Assembly: GCF_910594985.1 (NCBI RefSeq)
Contig: NZ_CAJVCE010000014.1
Location: 1 to 64,000 of the forward strand
DNA length: 64,000 nucleotides
Direction of reading: 5' to 3'
DNA from: Paenibacillus allorhizosphaerae
GTDB lineage: Bacteria > Bacillota > Bacilli > Paenibacillales > NBRC-103111
The translations under genes were made by a program, and so were the position numbers. Positions 39,879 to 47,131 of the stretch are shown here, piece by piece. The notes under the pieces were generated by a model, which saw only the letters and a list, made by a program, of their open reading frames with translations, was not told where the DNA came from and searched no databases. Position 1 is the stretch's first letter, and every line of letters begins with the position of its first letter.

Positions 39879-40781
39879 ATGTCTTCAAACAAAATAAATC
39901 CGTCGGCAGCCGATACCATGGCGGCGTTCAGCAGCCTGTTCCGCTGCCCTATCTGCTTCCTGCCGATGCATGTCATCGAACGTAAAAGCTTGGTTTGTGC
40001 CGGCGGACATAGCTTTGATCTGTCCAGGTACGGATACGTCAACTTTCTTTCCAGGCCCGTCAAAGCGAAATACGATAAGCAGTTGTTTGCTTCCCGTAAA
40101 ATCTTAAGCGATAACGGCTTCTTCAAGCCGCTCGATACGTATATCTCCGAACAGATCATACAATCATTGCAACCGGGAATCGCTCCCGTTCAAATGATCG
40201 ATGCGGGGTGCGGGGAAGGTTCCCGTCTATCCTCCATAAAGGCGCTTGTTAACAGTCAAACAACGAGGGATATAACAGCGATTGGATTGGACATTGCCAA
40301 AGAAGCGGTCGCCATGGCGGCCCGGCATGATCCGCAATCAATCTGGTGCGTCGGCGATCTTGCCAGATGTCCGCTCGCAAGCGAACAATTTCAATTTATC
40401 ATCAACATCCTGTCTCCCTCGAATTACAGCGAATTTCAGCGCATGCTGGCGCAAGGCGGAATCATGGTCAAGGTTGTGCCCGGCAGCCATTATTTACGGG
40501 AACTTCGGGAGCTCGTATACGGCCTCAGCCCTCGGCCTTATTCCAATAGCGATACGCAGCAGCTTTTCGAGAAGCATTTTCACCTGCTGCATAAGGAGCA
40601 ATTGCAATACGCCGTTCGTCTGAAGCGCTCGCTCATTACGCATTTGGTTCGCATGACGCCGCTCTCCTGGGGAGCGACGGATGGAGCGCTTCAGCATGTG
40701 CTGGCGTTGGATTTCATCGATTTGACGATCGATCTGACGATACTAATCGGCCAGAAGAGTAACTGCTTAAAAATGAGCTGA
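39879..40781 (+). CDS. rlmA: RlmA-type 23S rRNA (guanine-N1) methyltransferase
   Basis: From MSSNKINPSAADT the protein has 300 residues; an in-frame ATG five codons upstream lacks a ribosome site, whereas GGGGTG is seven bases before this one. Residues about 20-50 hold the zinc site FRCPIC and CAGGHSFDLSRYGYVNFL typical of RrmA/RlmA/TlrB. The SAM-binding motif is MIDAGCGEGSRL (about 105-116), and later NILSPSN and GGIMVKVVPGSHYLRELRELVYGL. Gram-positive members (RlmA-II) methylate G748 in the 23S rRNA exit tunnel, next to the macrolide site. The leader peptide and attenuator upstream (39737-39837) suggest drug-induced expression. Confidence 0.88.
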   Translation: MSSNKINPSAADTMAAFSSLFRCPICFLPMHVIERKSLVCAGGHSFDLSRYGYVNFLSRPVKAKYDKQLFASRKILSDNGFFKPLDTYISEQIIQSLQPGIAPVQMIDAGCGEGSRLSSIKALVNSQTTRDITAIGLDIAKEAVAMAARHDPQSIWCVGDLARCPLASEQFQFIINILSPSNYSEFQRMLAQGGIMVKVVPGSHYLRELRELVYGLSPRPYSNSDTQQLFEKHFHLLHKEQLQYAVRLKRSLITHLVRMTPLSWGATDGALQHVLALDFIDLTIDLTILIGQKSNCLKMS

Positions 40782-40827
40782 ACGGTATTGCGCTGCCGCG
40801 TTTTCCAGCTATGGATGCACTTGTAAT

Positions 40828-40868
40828 GAAGGAAGGCTCGACTTGCAGGTCGAATAACCTTCCGTAAC
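40828..40868 (+). other. Hairpin between the RlmA-type gene and folA
   Basis: GGAAGG-CGAC / GTCG-CCTTCC; no clear T-run follows. It could attenuate read-through into folA or be a processing site. Confidence 0.45.
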
Positions 40869-40896
40869 GATTTTGCCGCAGGGAGTGACGCGTTAG

Positions 40897-41388
40897 ATGA
40901 TTCTATCCATTATCGTTGCTATGGGCCGTAACAGAGCGATCGGCAAAAACAATTCGATTCCGTGGAGATTACCGAAAGAACAAGCGTATTTGCGAAATGT
41001 GACCATGGGAAAACCGATAATTATGGGCCGCAAAAACTATGAATCCATCGGCAAGCCTCTGGATGGCAGGACAAACATCGTGCTGACACGAAAGAGCGAC
41101 TACAAGGCGCCGGGCTGCGTTGTCGTTCATTCAGCCGAGGAAGCGCTGAAGGTTTGTGCCGAGGAAGCGGAAGCGTTCATCTTTGGCGGGGAAGAAATTT
41201 ACCGTCAGTTTTTGCCGCTCGCCCAGCGGCTCTATCTTACGGTCATCGACCATCATTTCGACGGCGACACGTTTTTCCCGGAAATCGACTTGTCCGATTG
41301 GACGGAGCTTTCGGTTCGCAAAGGGATCACGGACGCAAACAATCCGTACGATTACCATTTCTACGTGTATGAGCGAACAACGTCGTAG
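40897..41388 (+). CDS. folA: Dihydrofolate reductase
   Basis: A 163-residue DHFR that makes tetrahydrofolate with NADPH. Landmarks are MILSIIVAMGRNRAIGKNNSIPWRLP (residues 1-26), the acidic catalytic residue (Glu in LPKEQAYL), GKPIIMGRKNYESIGKPLDGRTNIVLTR, AFIFGGEEIYRQFLP, LTVIDHHFDGDTFFPEID. The residue after the catalytic acid is Gln where Leu is common, and Tyr follows GGEEI, positions linked to trimethoprim binding in other DHFRs; the effect here is not known. No thyA is next to it. A GGGAG site precedes the ATG. A terminator follows. Confidence 0.95.
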   Translation: MILSIIVAMGRNRAIGKNNSIPWRLPKEQAYLRNVTMGKPIIMGRKNYESIGKPLDGRTNIVLTRKSDYKAPGCVVVHSAEEALKVCAEEAEAFIFGGEEIYRQFLPLAQRLYLTVIDHHFDGDTFFPEIDLSDWTELSVRKGITDANNPYDYHFYVYERTTS

Positions 41389-41403
41389 CGACGCATATAG
41401 GAC

Positions 41404-41448
41404 GACAAAGACCGGAGGCGCCAAACCAGCGCTCTCCGGTCTTTGTTT
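41404..41448 (+). terminator. Terminator of folA
   Basis: ACAAAGACCGGAG / CTCCGGTCTTTGT with an 18-base loop, then TTC. Confidence 0.9.
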
Positions 41449-41510
41449 CATGTATGGCCTTGCAGCCGATGCTACCGATCTTTCCTATATAACCATCGTC
41501 GTTATTGCCG

Positions 41511-41682
41511 CTATTCAATGTCGAGAAACAGCTCAAGATCATCTTGACCTTTGCTTTCCACATGAAAGCTAAGAAAAGAGATGCCTTTCGCCTTTAACAC
41601 CTGCTGCAGATGCTCGATGCTGCCGGGTTCATTCCTGATTTTCATCGTCAGATGCTCGGTTTTCGGCGTGGCCAACCAGTTG
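41511..41682 (-). pseudogene. Remnant of a gene encoding an ACT-like domain
   Basis: On the reverse strand the last 55 or so codons before the stop near 41511 read TEHLTMKIRNEPGSIEHLQQ and go on GISFLSFHVESKGQDDLELFLDIE. This is the beta-alpha-beta pattern of an ACT-like domain and might be the C-terminal part of an MgtC/SapB-type protein. There is no ribosome site or start of its own, and the upstream side is occupied by an AraC remnant on the other strand. Confidence 0.45.
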
Positions 41683-41968
41683 TACCGGGTATGCAATATC
41701 GAAGGAGATTTGAGATTGCAGGCCATCGCGGATGTGGTCGACCTGCACCGCGTCTATTTGAGCCAAGCAGGAAACGGGGCTTAACCTGTCCGAGTATATT
41801 ACCGAGGTTCGCATGGAGCGGGCCAAATATTTGCTGACCCACACCCAGCTCAAAATTTATGATGTCGCCCGGTTGTCCGGCTACCAAAGCCCGAAGCATT
41901 TCTCGCTCGTATTCAAGCAGCATACGTCAAGCACGCCGGGCGCTTTCCGCACGGAAACGAGCAGCTAG
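41683..41968 (+). pseudogene. AraC-family regulator remnant (C-terminal DNA-binding domain, frameshifted)
   Basis: The frame reads GDLRLQAIADVVDLHRVYLS, then after a deletion of about 10 bases continues in another frame as QETGLNLSEYITEVRMERAK and YDVARLSGYQSPKHFSLVFK, ending at a TAG (41966-41968). This is the double helix-turn-helix of an AraC regulator missing the RLFK segment, with no N-terminal domain. It lies against an ACT-like remnant on the other strand. Confidence 0.85.
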
Positions 41969-42047
41969 CCGGCGCTCATCCGGATGGAGCTGACTCCGGT
42001 TTACCCGCGATTCGGGCGGCTCGCAAGCCTGGCACGCCGCATGCGGC

Positions 42048-42431
42048 CTATATTGAAGGTGCCGCTCCCGGGCTTCCTTCTCCTGCCGAACGTTCGGAAC
42101 GGTTCATGTATTCGATATGCTTGAAGCCCCATCCGCACATATCGTGCAACACGGCGCTTAACGTGGTCCCATGATCCGAAAGCGAATATTCGACCTTCGG
42201 CGGAATTTCCTGATACACTTTGCGCACGATCAGTCCGTCCTGCTCCATCTCGCGCAGCTGATTCGTCAGCATGCCCTGCGTTACATTCGGCAGCAATCTG
42301 CGCAGCTCCCCGAACCGTTTGGTCCCCTGATTCAGCAAAATAAATAAAATGAGCGGCTTCCATTTCCCCCCGATCACCTGCAGCGTCATCAATACCCCTT
42401 GCGTTGCCGATTTATCTTCATGATCGCTCAT
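42048..42431 (-). CDS. HxlR-family transcriptional regulator
   Basis: From [11 protein letters not shown] (GGGAGTGG about five bases upstream) the protein has 127 residues; two earlier ATGs are in the frame but less well placed. The HxlR core is [76 protein letters not shown]. No N-terminal Cys of the redox-sensing YodB type is seen; a single Cys lies in HDMCGWGF. It is divergent from a flavodoxin-like reductase gene, the usual partner of such regulators. Confidence 0.92.
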   Translation of the reverse strand: MSDHEDKSATQGVLMTLQVIGGKWKPLILFILLNQGTKRFGELRRLLPNVTQGMLTNQLREMEQDGLIVRKVYQEIPPKVEYSLSDHGTTLSAVLHDMCGWGFKHIEYMNRSERSAGEGSPGAAPSI

Positions 42432-42525
42432 CCGTTCCACTCCCATGCCAAGTGTTCTAACAAATTCCTTTATGCGATACTTTATCAAAGTATACGGATG
42501 AATGTTAGTACTCTTCATTTTCGTA

Positions 42526-42622
42526 CTTAGTATGGTTTATAGTACTCATTCTGAATGCACTCGCCGTGCATCGTACGGTTTACCGTACAAAGTATGAAGA
42601 AAAAGCGTACTTTTCAAAAGTA
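42526..42622. promoter_or_regulatory. HxlR operator region with symmetrical GTAC-containing elements
   Basis: Between the divergent genes lie GTACGGT-TT-ACCGTAC (42573-42588), TACTTTT-C-AAAAGTA (42608-42622) and repeated AGTACT / CGTACTTAGTA elements near 42507-42545. These are suited to binding by an HxlR dimer, whose known sites include TACT-rich inverted repeats. Confidence 0.5.
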
Positions 42623-42682
42623 AGATTCTAAACAATAATGGGATGTGAACGACGATATTCCACGACAGAGAGGAAGAAAGCA

Positions 42683-43222
42683 ATGAAAACCATGGTCATC
42701 GCAGCACATCCGAATCTGAACCAATCCCGTGCCAATCAAGCTTTCACAAAGGAGCTGGCCCGTCATACCGGCATTGATGTCCGCAATCTTTATGAAGAGT
42801 ATCCTAACTGGCTAATCGATGTGGCCAAAGAACAGCGGCTGCTGCTCGAATATGACCGAATTGTTTTCCAGTTTCCGTTCTATTGGTACAGCTGCCCGCC
42901 TTTGCTGAAAAAATGGTTTGACGACGTGTTTACGTACGGCTGGGCTTTCGGACCCGGTGGCGATCATTTGAAGGGCAAAGAGTTTATCGTAGCGACAACG
43001 ACCGGGGGCTCGGAGAACGGTTACCGTTCGGGCGCGCACAACGGCTTCACGATCAGCGAATTGATGCGGCCGATACAAAGTACAATTGACCGCTGCAACG
43101 GAACGTTCCTCCCGATCTTTGTCACCTACAACGCCGATGAGGGTACGGACGACTATCTCCGCCAAGAGGCGCAAAGATATGCGGTATATATTCAAGCTTC
43201 GATGGCGGTAATCGCACATTAA
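42683..43222 (+). CDS. Flavodoxin-fold NAD(P)H oxidoreductase
   Basis: From MKTMVIAAHPNLNQSRANQAF (GAGGAAG about nine bases upstream) the protein has 179 residues. It belongs to the NQO/KefF/YwrO group: IVFQFPFYWYSCPPLLKKWFDDVFTYGWAFG, FIVATTTGGSENGYR and the two-strand C-terminus. Such FMN/FAD enzymes reduce quinones or nitro compounds by two electrons. Under HxlR control it probably protects against electrophiles; the substrate is not known. Confidence 0.9.
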   Translation: MKTMVIAAHPNLNQSRANQAFTKELARHTGIDVRNLYEEYPNWLIDVAKEQRLLLEYDRIVFQFPFYWYSCPPLLKKWFDDVFTYGWAFGPGGDHLKGKEFIVATTTGGSENGYRSGAHNGFTISELMRPIQSTIDRCNGTFLPIFVTYNADEGTDDYLRQEAQRYAVYIQASMAVIAH

Positions 43223-43330
43223 ACTTCATTTTAAAACCACAGGCCACCGCTTCAGCATGGTTGTTGACGGACACATATGTTCGACTTTGCCGCACCCCGG
43301 CGATCATATCGCCCCTTGCCGTCGTCTCCC

Positions 43331-43359
43331 TTTACGTACAATGCCCTAAGAGCTATGAT
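43331..43359 (+). promoter_or_regulatory. Sigma-A promoter of the MerR gene
   Basis: TTTACG (43331-43336), 17 bases, TATGAT (43354-43359). Confidence 0.6.
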
Positions 43360-43400
43360 GGTTGTAACAGCCATTGATCAGCGAAAGGGGGCCGGTATTT

Positions 43401-44222
43401 GTGCTTAAGATTAGCGCTTTTTCTCAACTGAGCCATGTATCCGTCAAAACATTGCGCTACTATGACGAGCTCGGACTGCTGAAGCCGGCCGTCGTAGACG
43501 ACAGTAACGGCTACAGATATTATTCCGAGGATCAGCTGTTGACGGTAAAGCGAATCGCCGCTTACAAAGAACAGGGCTTCACATTAGAGCAGATGATGCC
43601 CTTTTTGAAAGAAAATATATCTGCGGATGTTGTTGAAAACAAATTAGCGGACAAACGGTCGGAGCTGGAGCGGGCCATTCGCGAAGCGCAGCAGCAACTG
43701 GACGCCATCGACGGAAGGCTTTCCCGCGTCAAAGAGGCGGTTCCGCAGCAGAAGGCCGTTTTTTCCGTTACCGTTCGCAGCGTAGCGCCTGAACTCGCCG
43801 CCTCCATTCGCGATACGGTTCCGCGCCACACGTTATGCGTGCTGCTGCACGAAGTTACGCAGTATGTCCGCGCCCACGGGGAAAGTGAAGACCGTCCGCT
43901 GACCGTATTATGGCATGACGGCGAGCAGCCATCCGGACTCGTCGATGTGGAGGTTGCCATACCGGTAACGAATCCCATTCCAGGCAAGGGCAGCGTGAAG
44001 GTTGGTCTGCTTCCCGAAGTGAACATGGCCGCTTCCGTTGTCCATTATTGTGATCCTTACAGCGATTGCTGCATGGCAGAGGGTGAGCTGCGCTCATGGA
44101 TCGCCGCCAACGGATTCGTTACGGCGAACGCGCCCGTGCGGGAAACGTATTTGACTTCGGATAAAGACATTTACGGGACATTGCGGCTCTCGGAGCTGCT
44201 CATTCCCATCGAACGCGCTTAA
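43401..44222 (+). CDS. MerR-family regulator with GyrI-like ligand domain
   Basis: The protein has 273 residues from the GTG at 43401, preceded by AAAGGGGG nine bases upstream; an in-frame TTG further up has no ribosome site. The N-terminal winged helix reads LKISAFSQLSHVSVKTLRYYDELGLLKPAVVDDSNGYRYYSEDQ, followed by a coiled coil (about 75-115) and a C-terminal GyrI-like domain (about 120-273) that binds lipophilic cations or drugs, as in BmrR. The spacer of the SDR promoter at 44314-44345 has the 20-base length and inverted repeat that MerR proteins use, so that gene is the likely target. Confidence 0.9.
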   Translation: MLKISAFSQLSHVSVKTLRYYDELGLLKPAVVDDSNGYRYYSEDQLLTVKRIAAYKEQGFTLEQMMPFLKENISADVVENKLADKRSELERAIREAQQQLDAIDGRLSRVKEAVPQQKAVFSVTVRSVAPELAASIRDTVPRHTLCVLLHEVTQYVRAHGESEDRPLTVLWHDGEQPSGLVDVEVAIPVTNPIPGKGSVKVGLLPEVNMAASVVHYCDPYSDCCMAEGELRSWIAANGFVTANAPVRETYLTSDKDIYGTLRLSELLIPIERA

Positions 44223-44244
44223 CCTCGCTGCCGTTCGTACAGCG

Positions 44245-44288
44245 CCATGCTTATTCCGCATTATGCGGTTTGAGCATGGTTTTTTTTG
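44245..44288 (+). terminator. Terminator of the MerR gene
   Basis: CCATGCT and AGCATGG enclose an inner CCGCAT / ATGCGG stem and are followed by eight T residues. Confidence 0.95.
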
Positions 44289-44313
44289 TATGCAAAAAAA
44301 ATTCGCAGGTCTC

Positions 44314-44345
44314 TTGACTCTCCCCTTAACGGGAGGGTGTACAGT
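44314..44345 (+). promoter_or_regulatory. MerR-type promoter of the SDR gene
   Basis: TTGACT (44314-44319) and TACAGT (44340-44345) are 20 bases apart, longer than the optimum, and the spacer holds the inverted repeat ACTCTCCC-N6-GGGAGGGT. This is the BmrR/MerR promoter design, where the activator shortens the spacer by DNA distortion. Confidence 0.75.
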
Positions 44346-44376
44346 ACAGTTACACATTTCAAAGGAGTGAAGAACA

Positions 44377-45141
44377 ATGAAACGATTGGATGGAAAAATC
44401 GCTTTGGTTACCGGTGGAAGCAGAGGGATCGGAAAAGGCATTGCGCTGCGCTTGGCGGCGGACGGGGCACTGGTCGCCGTTCATTACGGAAGCAACCGTG
44501 AGGCCGCGGAAAGCGTTGTCCGCACGATTGAGGCACAAGGGGGGCAAGCGGTAGCGATCGGCGCGAAGCTCGATTCCTTGGCCGGCGTGGAACAGCTGCT
44601 TCACGCATTCCGGGAGGAGCTTGTCCGAATGACTGGGGATCGCCGGTTCGATATTATCGTGAATAACGCGGGGATCGGGACATCGCAAACGTTCGAAGAT
44701 ACGACCGAGCAATCATTCGACGAACTGTTTGCCGTTAACGTGAAGGCGCCGTTCTTCCTCGTCCAGCAAGCACTGCCGCTTTTGCGCAGCGAAGGCCGCA
44801 TTATCAACATTTCTTCCGGCGTGACGCGAATCGCGTTTCCGCATATTATGGCGTACAATTTGACCAAAGGTGCGATCAACACGTTCACGCTGCATCTCGC
44901 GCAGCTGCTCGGACCTCGCGGCATTACGGTCAATGCGGTTCTTCCCGGCATCGTCGATACCGATGTCAACGCACCTTGGCTGCACACGCCCGAGGGGCAA
45001 AAGATGGCAACCGGCATGTCCGCCCTCGGCCGGGTCGGGCAGCCTTCCGATATCGCGGACGTCGTCGCCTTCCTCTCCTCGGACGACAGCCGCTGGGTAA
45101 CGGGACAGATGATCGACGCTACCGGCGGCTCGCATTTGTAA
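44377..45141 (+). CDS. Short-chain dehydrogenase/reductase
   Basis: A 254-residue classical SDR. The cofactor site is VTGGSRGIGKGIAL (about 11-24), then NNAGIG, the catalytic Ser in NISSGV and the Tyr-x3-Lys in YNLTKG (about 165-169), and the C-terminal GQMIDATGGSHL. Substrate unknown. The ribosome site AAGGAGTGA precedes the ATG. Its promoter is of the MerR type, and the MerR gene lies just upstream. A GGGAGTCC / GGACTCCC hairpin without T-run lies behind it (45222-45242). Confidence 0.92.
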   Translation: MKRLDGKIALVTGGSRGIGKGIALRLAADGALVAVHYGSNREAAESVVRTIEAQGGQAVAIGAKLDSLAGVEQLLHAFREELVRMTGDRRFDIIVNNAGIGTSQTFEDTTEQSFDELFAVNVKAPFFLVQQALPLLRSEGRIINISSGVTRIAFPHIMAYNLTKGAINTFTLHLAQLLGPRGITVNAVLPGIVDTDVNAPWLHTPEGQKMATGMSALGRVGQPSDIADVVAFLSSDDSRWVTGQMIDATGGSHL

Positions 45142-45342
45142 CACTTTTGCTACGTCGTTGATCTGCCGCCCGATCGCTCGCGCATCGACTCCGCCCCTTG
45201 TTCATTGACCGACTAGCCAAGAAGGGAGTCCGTTTGGACTCCCGCTTCCCCTAACAAACACGCCAATGTGCGATCAGGAAGGATTTTTCTGCCCATTTGT
45301 CGTATTCAGTAATATCTGTAAATTTGAGGAGGAATGAATGCA

Positions 45343-46443
45343 ATGGGCAAACAGGTCATTTTGCTGGTCGGTACCAACAAAGGCGCTTTTATGTATACCT
45401 CGAATGAGCAACGAAAAGAGTGGAGTCTCAAAGGTCCCTTCCTGCCGGGGTGGGAAGTGTACAGCATCCTCGGGGACAGCCGGAACGGCCATCGTTTGAT
45501 AGCTGGAACGTCACATGCCGCTTACGGCGCAACGATCCGCATCAGCGACAATTTCGGGGAGGCGTGGAAGCAGATCGAACACAGCCCCCGGTACTCCGCT
45601 GAAAGCGGTTTCTCGCTTACCCGCATCTGGCAGCTTGTGCCGGGTCATTCGTCCGAACCGGATACCGTATTCGCGGGAACGGAGGAAGCGGGCCTATTCG
45701 TCAGCCGTGACCGCGGCGAAACGTGGACGGAACTGGACGCTTTGACGAAACACCCGTCGCGGCCGGGCTGGTTCGGCGGCGCAGGCGGCATGTGCCTGCA
45801 TACTATCCTGATCGACCCGGTAAACAAGCAGCGCATGTGGGTCGCGATGTCTGCTGTCGGCGTGTTCCGCACCGAAGACGGCGGCGAGACATGGCAGCCA
45901 TGCAACAACGGCCTCGCGCGCGTGCCGACGGGACAGCCTTATCCCGAAGTCGGCTACTGCATTCACAAGATGGTATCCGATCCGGACGATCCGAATACGC
46001 TGTACATGCAGGAGCACGGCGGCGTATTTCAATCGACGGACGGCGGCGACTCGTGGTTTGCGATCGAAGAAGGCTTGACGCTGCGCGGCGAGGACAGGCC
46101 GTTCGGCTTCCCGATCAGCGTCTCGCCTTCCGGTGATTTGTTCCTGCTTCCGCTGGAGAGCAGCGAAGTTCGCTCGACACGCGGCGGCAAGCTGCTTGTG
46201 TACGGCAAACACCGCAGCGAGAGCCGGTGGGAGCCGGTTGGAGACGTGCTCCCGGAGGAGCAGCGCCATGTGAGCATACTGCGCGACGCGATGACGATCG
46301 ACGGGCTCGACCCTTACGGCCTGTACTTCGGCACCACCTCCGGCGAGGTGTTCTGTTCTACGGACCGCGGCCGTACCTGGGACAAGCTACCCGGGCAACT
46401 ATCCCGCATTTTGTGCGTGAAAACGTGGATCGTGGAGGACTGA
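45343..46443 (+). CDS. BNR/sialidase-repeat beta-propeller protein
   Basis: From MGKQVILLVGTNKGAF (GGAGG ten bases upstream) the protein has 366 residues. It contains several Asp-box (BNR) repeats: RISDNFGEAW, VSRDRGETW, RTEDGGETW, QSTDGGDSW and CSTDRGRTW, which form a beta-propeller of the sialidase/VPS10 fold. There is no signal peptide, so it is probably cytosolic and not a secreted glycosidase; I see no clear catalytic Arg triad. It is followed after six bases by a MoaD-like gene, so the two belong to one unit of unknown function. Confidence 0.85.
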   Translation: MGKQVILLVGTNKGAFMYTSNEQRKEWSLKGPFLPGWEVYSILGDSRNGHRLIAGTSHAAYGATIRISDNFGEAWKQIEHSPRYSAESGFSLTRIWQLVPGHSSEPDTVFAGTEEAGLFVSRDRGETWTELDALTKHPSRPGWFGGAGGMCLHTILIDPVNKQRMWVAMSAVGVFRTEDGGETWQPCNNGLARVPTGQPYPEVGYCIHKMVSDPDDPNTLYMQEHGGVFQSTDGGDSWFAIEEGLTLRGEDRPFGFPISVSPSGDLFLLPLESSEVRSTRGGKLLVYGKHRSESRWEPVGDVLPEEQRHVSILRDAMTIDGLDPYGLYFGTTSGEVFCSTDRGRTWDKLPGQLSRILCVKTWIVED

Positions 46444-46449
46444 AGGGCG

Positions 46450-46725
46450 ATGAGACTGGAGGTAAGCGTGCCTTCGCTGCTGCGCGACTGCACGGGCGGG
46501 CAAGTGTCGTTCCCGCTCGATGCGGCCACGCTTCGGGAAGCGCTGGACGCGCTTCTCGCCGCCTACCCTCTGCTGAGGCGGCATCTGTTTACGGAACAAG
46601 GCCAGCTGCGGCAGCACGTATTGATCTATTACAACGAGGACAGTCTGTCCTGGCTTGACGATTGGAACATCCCGCTGCAGGAAGGCGACCAGTTGCGGGT
46701 GCTGCAGGCTGTCTCTGGCGGCTAA
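46450..46725 (+). CDS. MoaD/ThiS-like ubiquitin-fold sulfur carrier
   Basis: A 91-residue protein of the beta-grasp ThiS/MoaD fold: RLEVSVPSLLRDCTGGQ, TLREALDALLAAYPLLRRHLF, VLIYYNEDSLSWLDDWNIPLQEGDQLRVLQAVSGG. The C-terminal Gly-Gly is the tail adenylated by an E1-like enzyme and loaded with sulfur. No E1 (MoeB/ThiF), rhodanese or molybdopterin gene is in this window. It directly follows the BNR gene, so its partner may be that protein. The terminator at 46764-46822 follows. Confidence 0.85.
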   Translation: MRLEVSVPSLLRDCTGGQVSFPLDAATLREALDALLAAYPLLRRHLFTEQGQLRQHVLIYYNEDSLSWLDDWNIPLQEGDQLRVLQAVSGG

Positions 46726-46763
46726 GCGGGAATAAGAAGCCCAATTTGATATCTTGCACACGG

Positions 46764-46822
46764 AAAAGAAATAAGAGGATAACCTTCTGCGCTATGCGCA
46801 GGGTCATCCTCTTATTTCTTTA
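46764..46822. terminator. Strong bidirectional terminator
   Basis: A long near-perfect palindrome: AAAGAAATAAGAGGAT, an inner CTGCGC / GCGCAG stem and ATCCTCTTATTTCTTT. It ends the MoaD unit from the left and the 32-residue gene from the right. Confidence 0.95.
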
Positions 46823-46842
46823 TGGCAGCTCTCTTGGCCGGA

Positions 46843-46941
46843 TTAGAGTTCGGTGAATAGTTGAATAAGATAGTACGGCAGCATTCCAATGGAGATGAAG
46901 GCAAAGAAAAAACCTTTAACGAAAGCAGTCACATGTTTCAT
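46843..46941 (-). CDS. 32-residue membrane peptide
   Basis: An ATG at 46941 stands seven bases after AGGAGGAGG and starts MKHVTAFVKGFFFAFISI, followed by GMLPYYLIQLFTEL. It is a single hydrophobic helix with a short basic start. The excellent ribosome site and the terminator downstream argue that it is real. I do not recognise it; small membrane peptides of this kind can modify transporters. Confidence 0.65.
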   Translation of the reverse strand: MKHVTAFVKGFFFAFISIGMLPYYLIQLFTEL

Positions 46942-47042
46942 AACGCTTGCCTCCTCCTTGCTAATTATGTCCAATCTGTGAACTTACTACAGAATACTCC
47001 TCAATTATTACGAAAAGCTGAAAAGAACCTGAAAATAAGATG

Positions 47043-47079
47043 AAAAAAATGAAAAGCCTTACAGCGGTGCAAGGCTTAA
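47043..47079 (-). terminator. Terminator of the cation-efflux gene
   Basis: On the reverse strand AAGCCTT / AAGGCTT with a ten-base loop, then TTCATTTTTTT. Confidence 0.9.
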
Positions 47080-47131
47080 AGACAGTAATCTATGGCTTAT
47101 TTCAAGTTTGGATTATCTTTTGAAAGGGGCT

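Noticed and set aside
45222-45244. GGGAGTCC / GGACTCCC hairpin as the SDR terminator
   Set aside because: The stem is good but is followed by GCTTCCCC and not a T-run, so I mention it only with the SDR gene.
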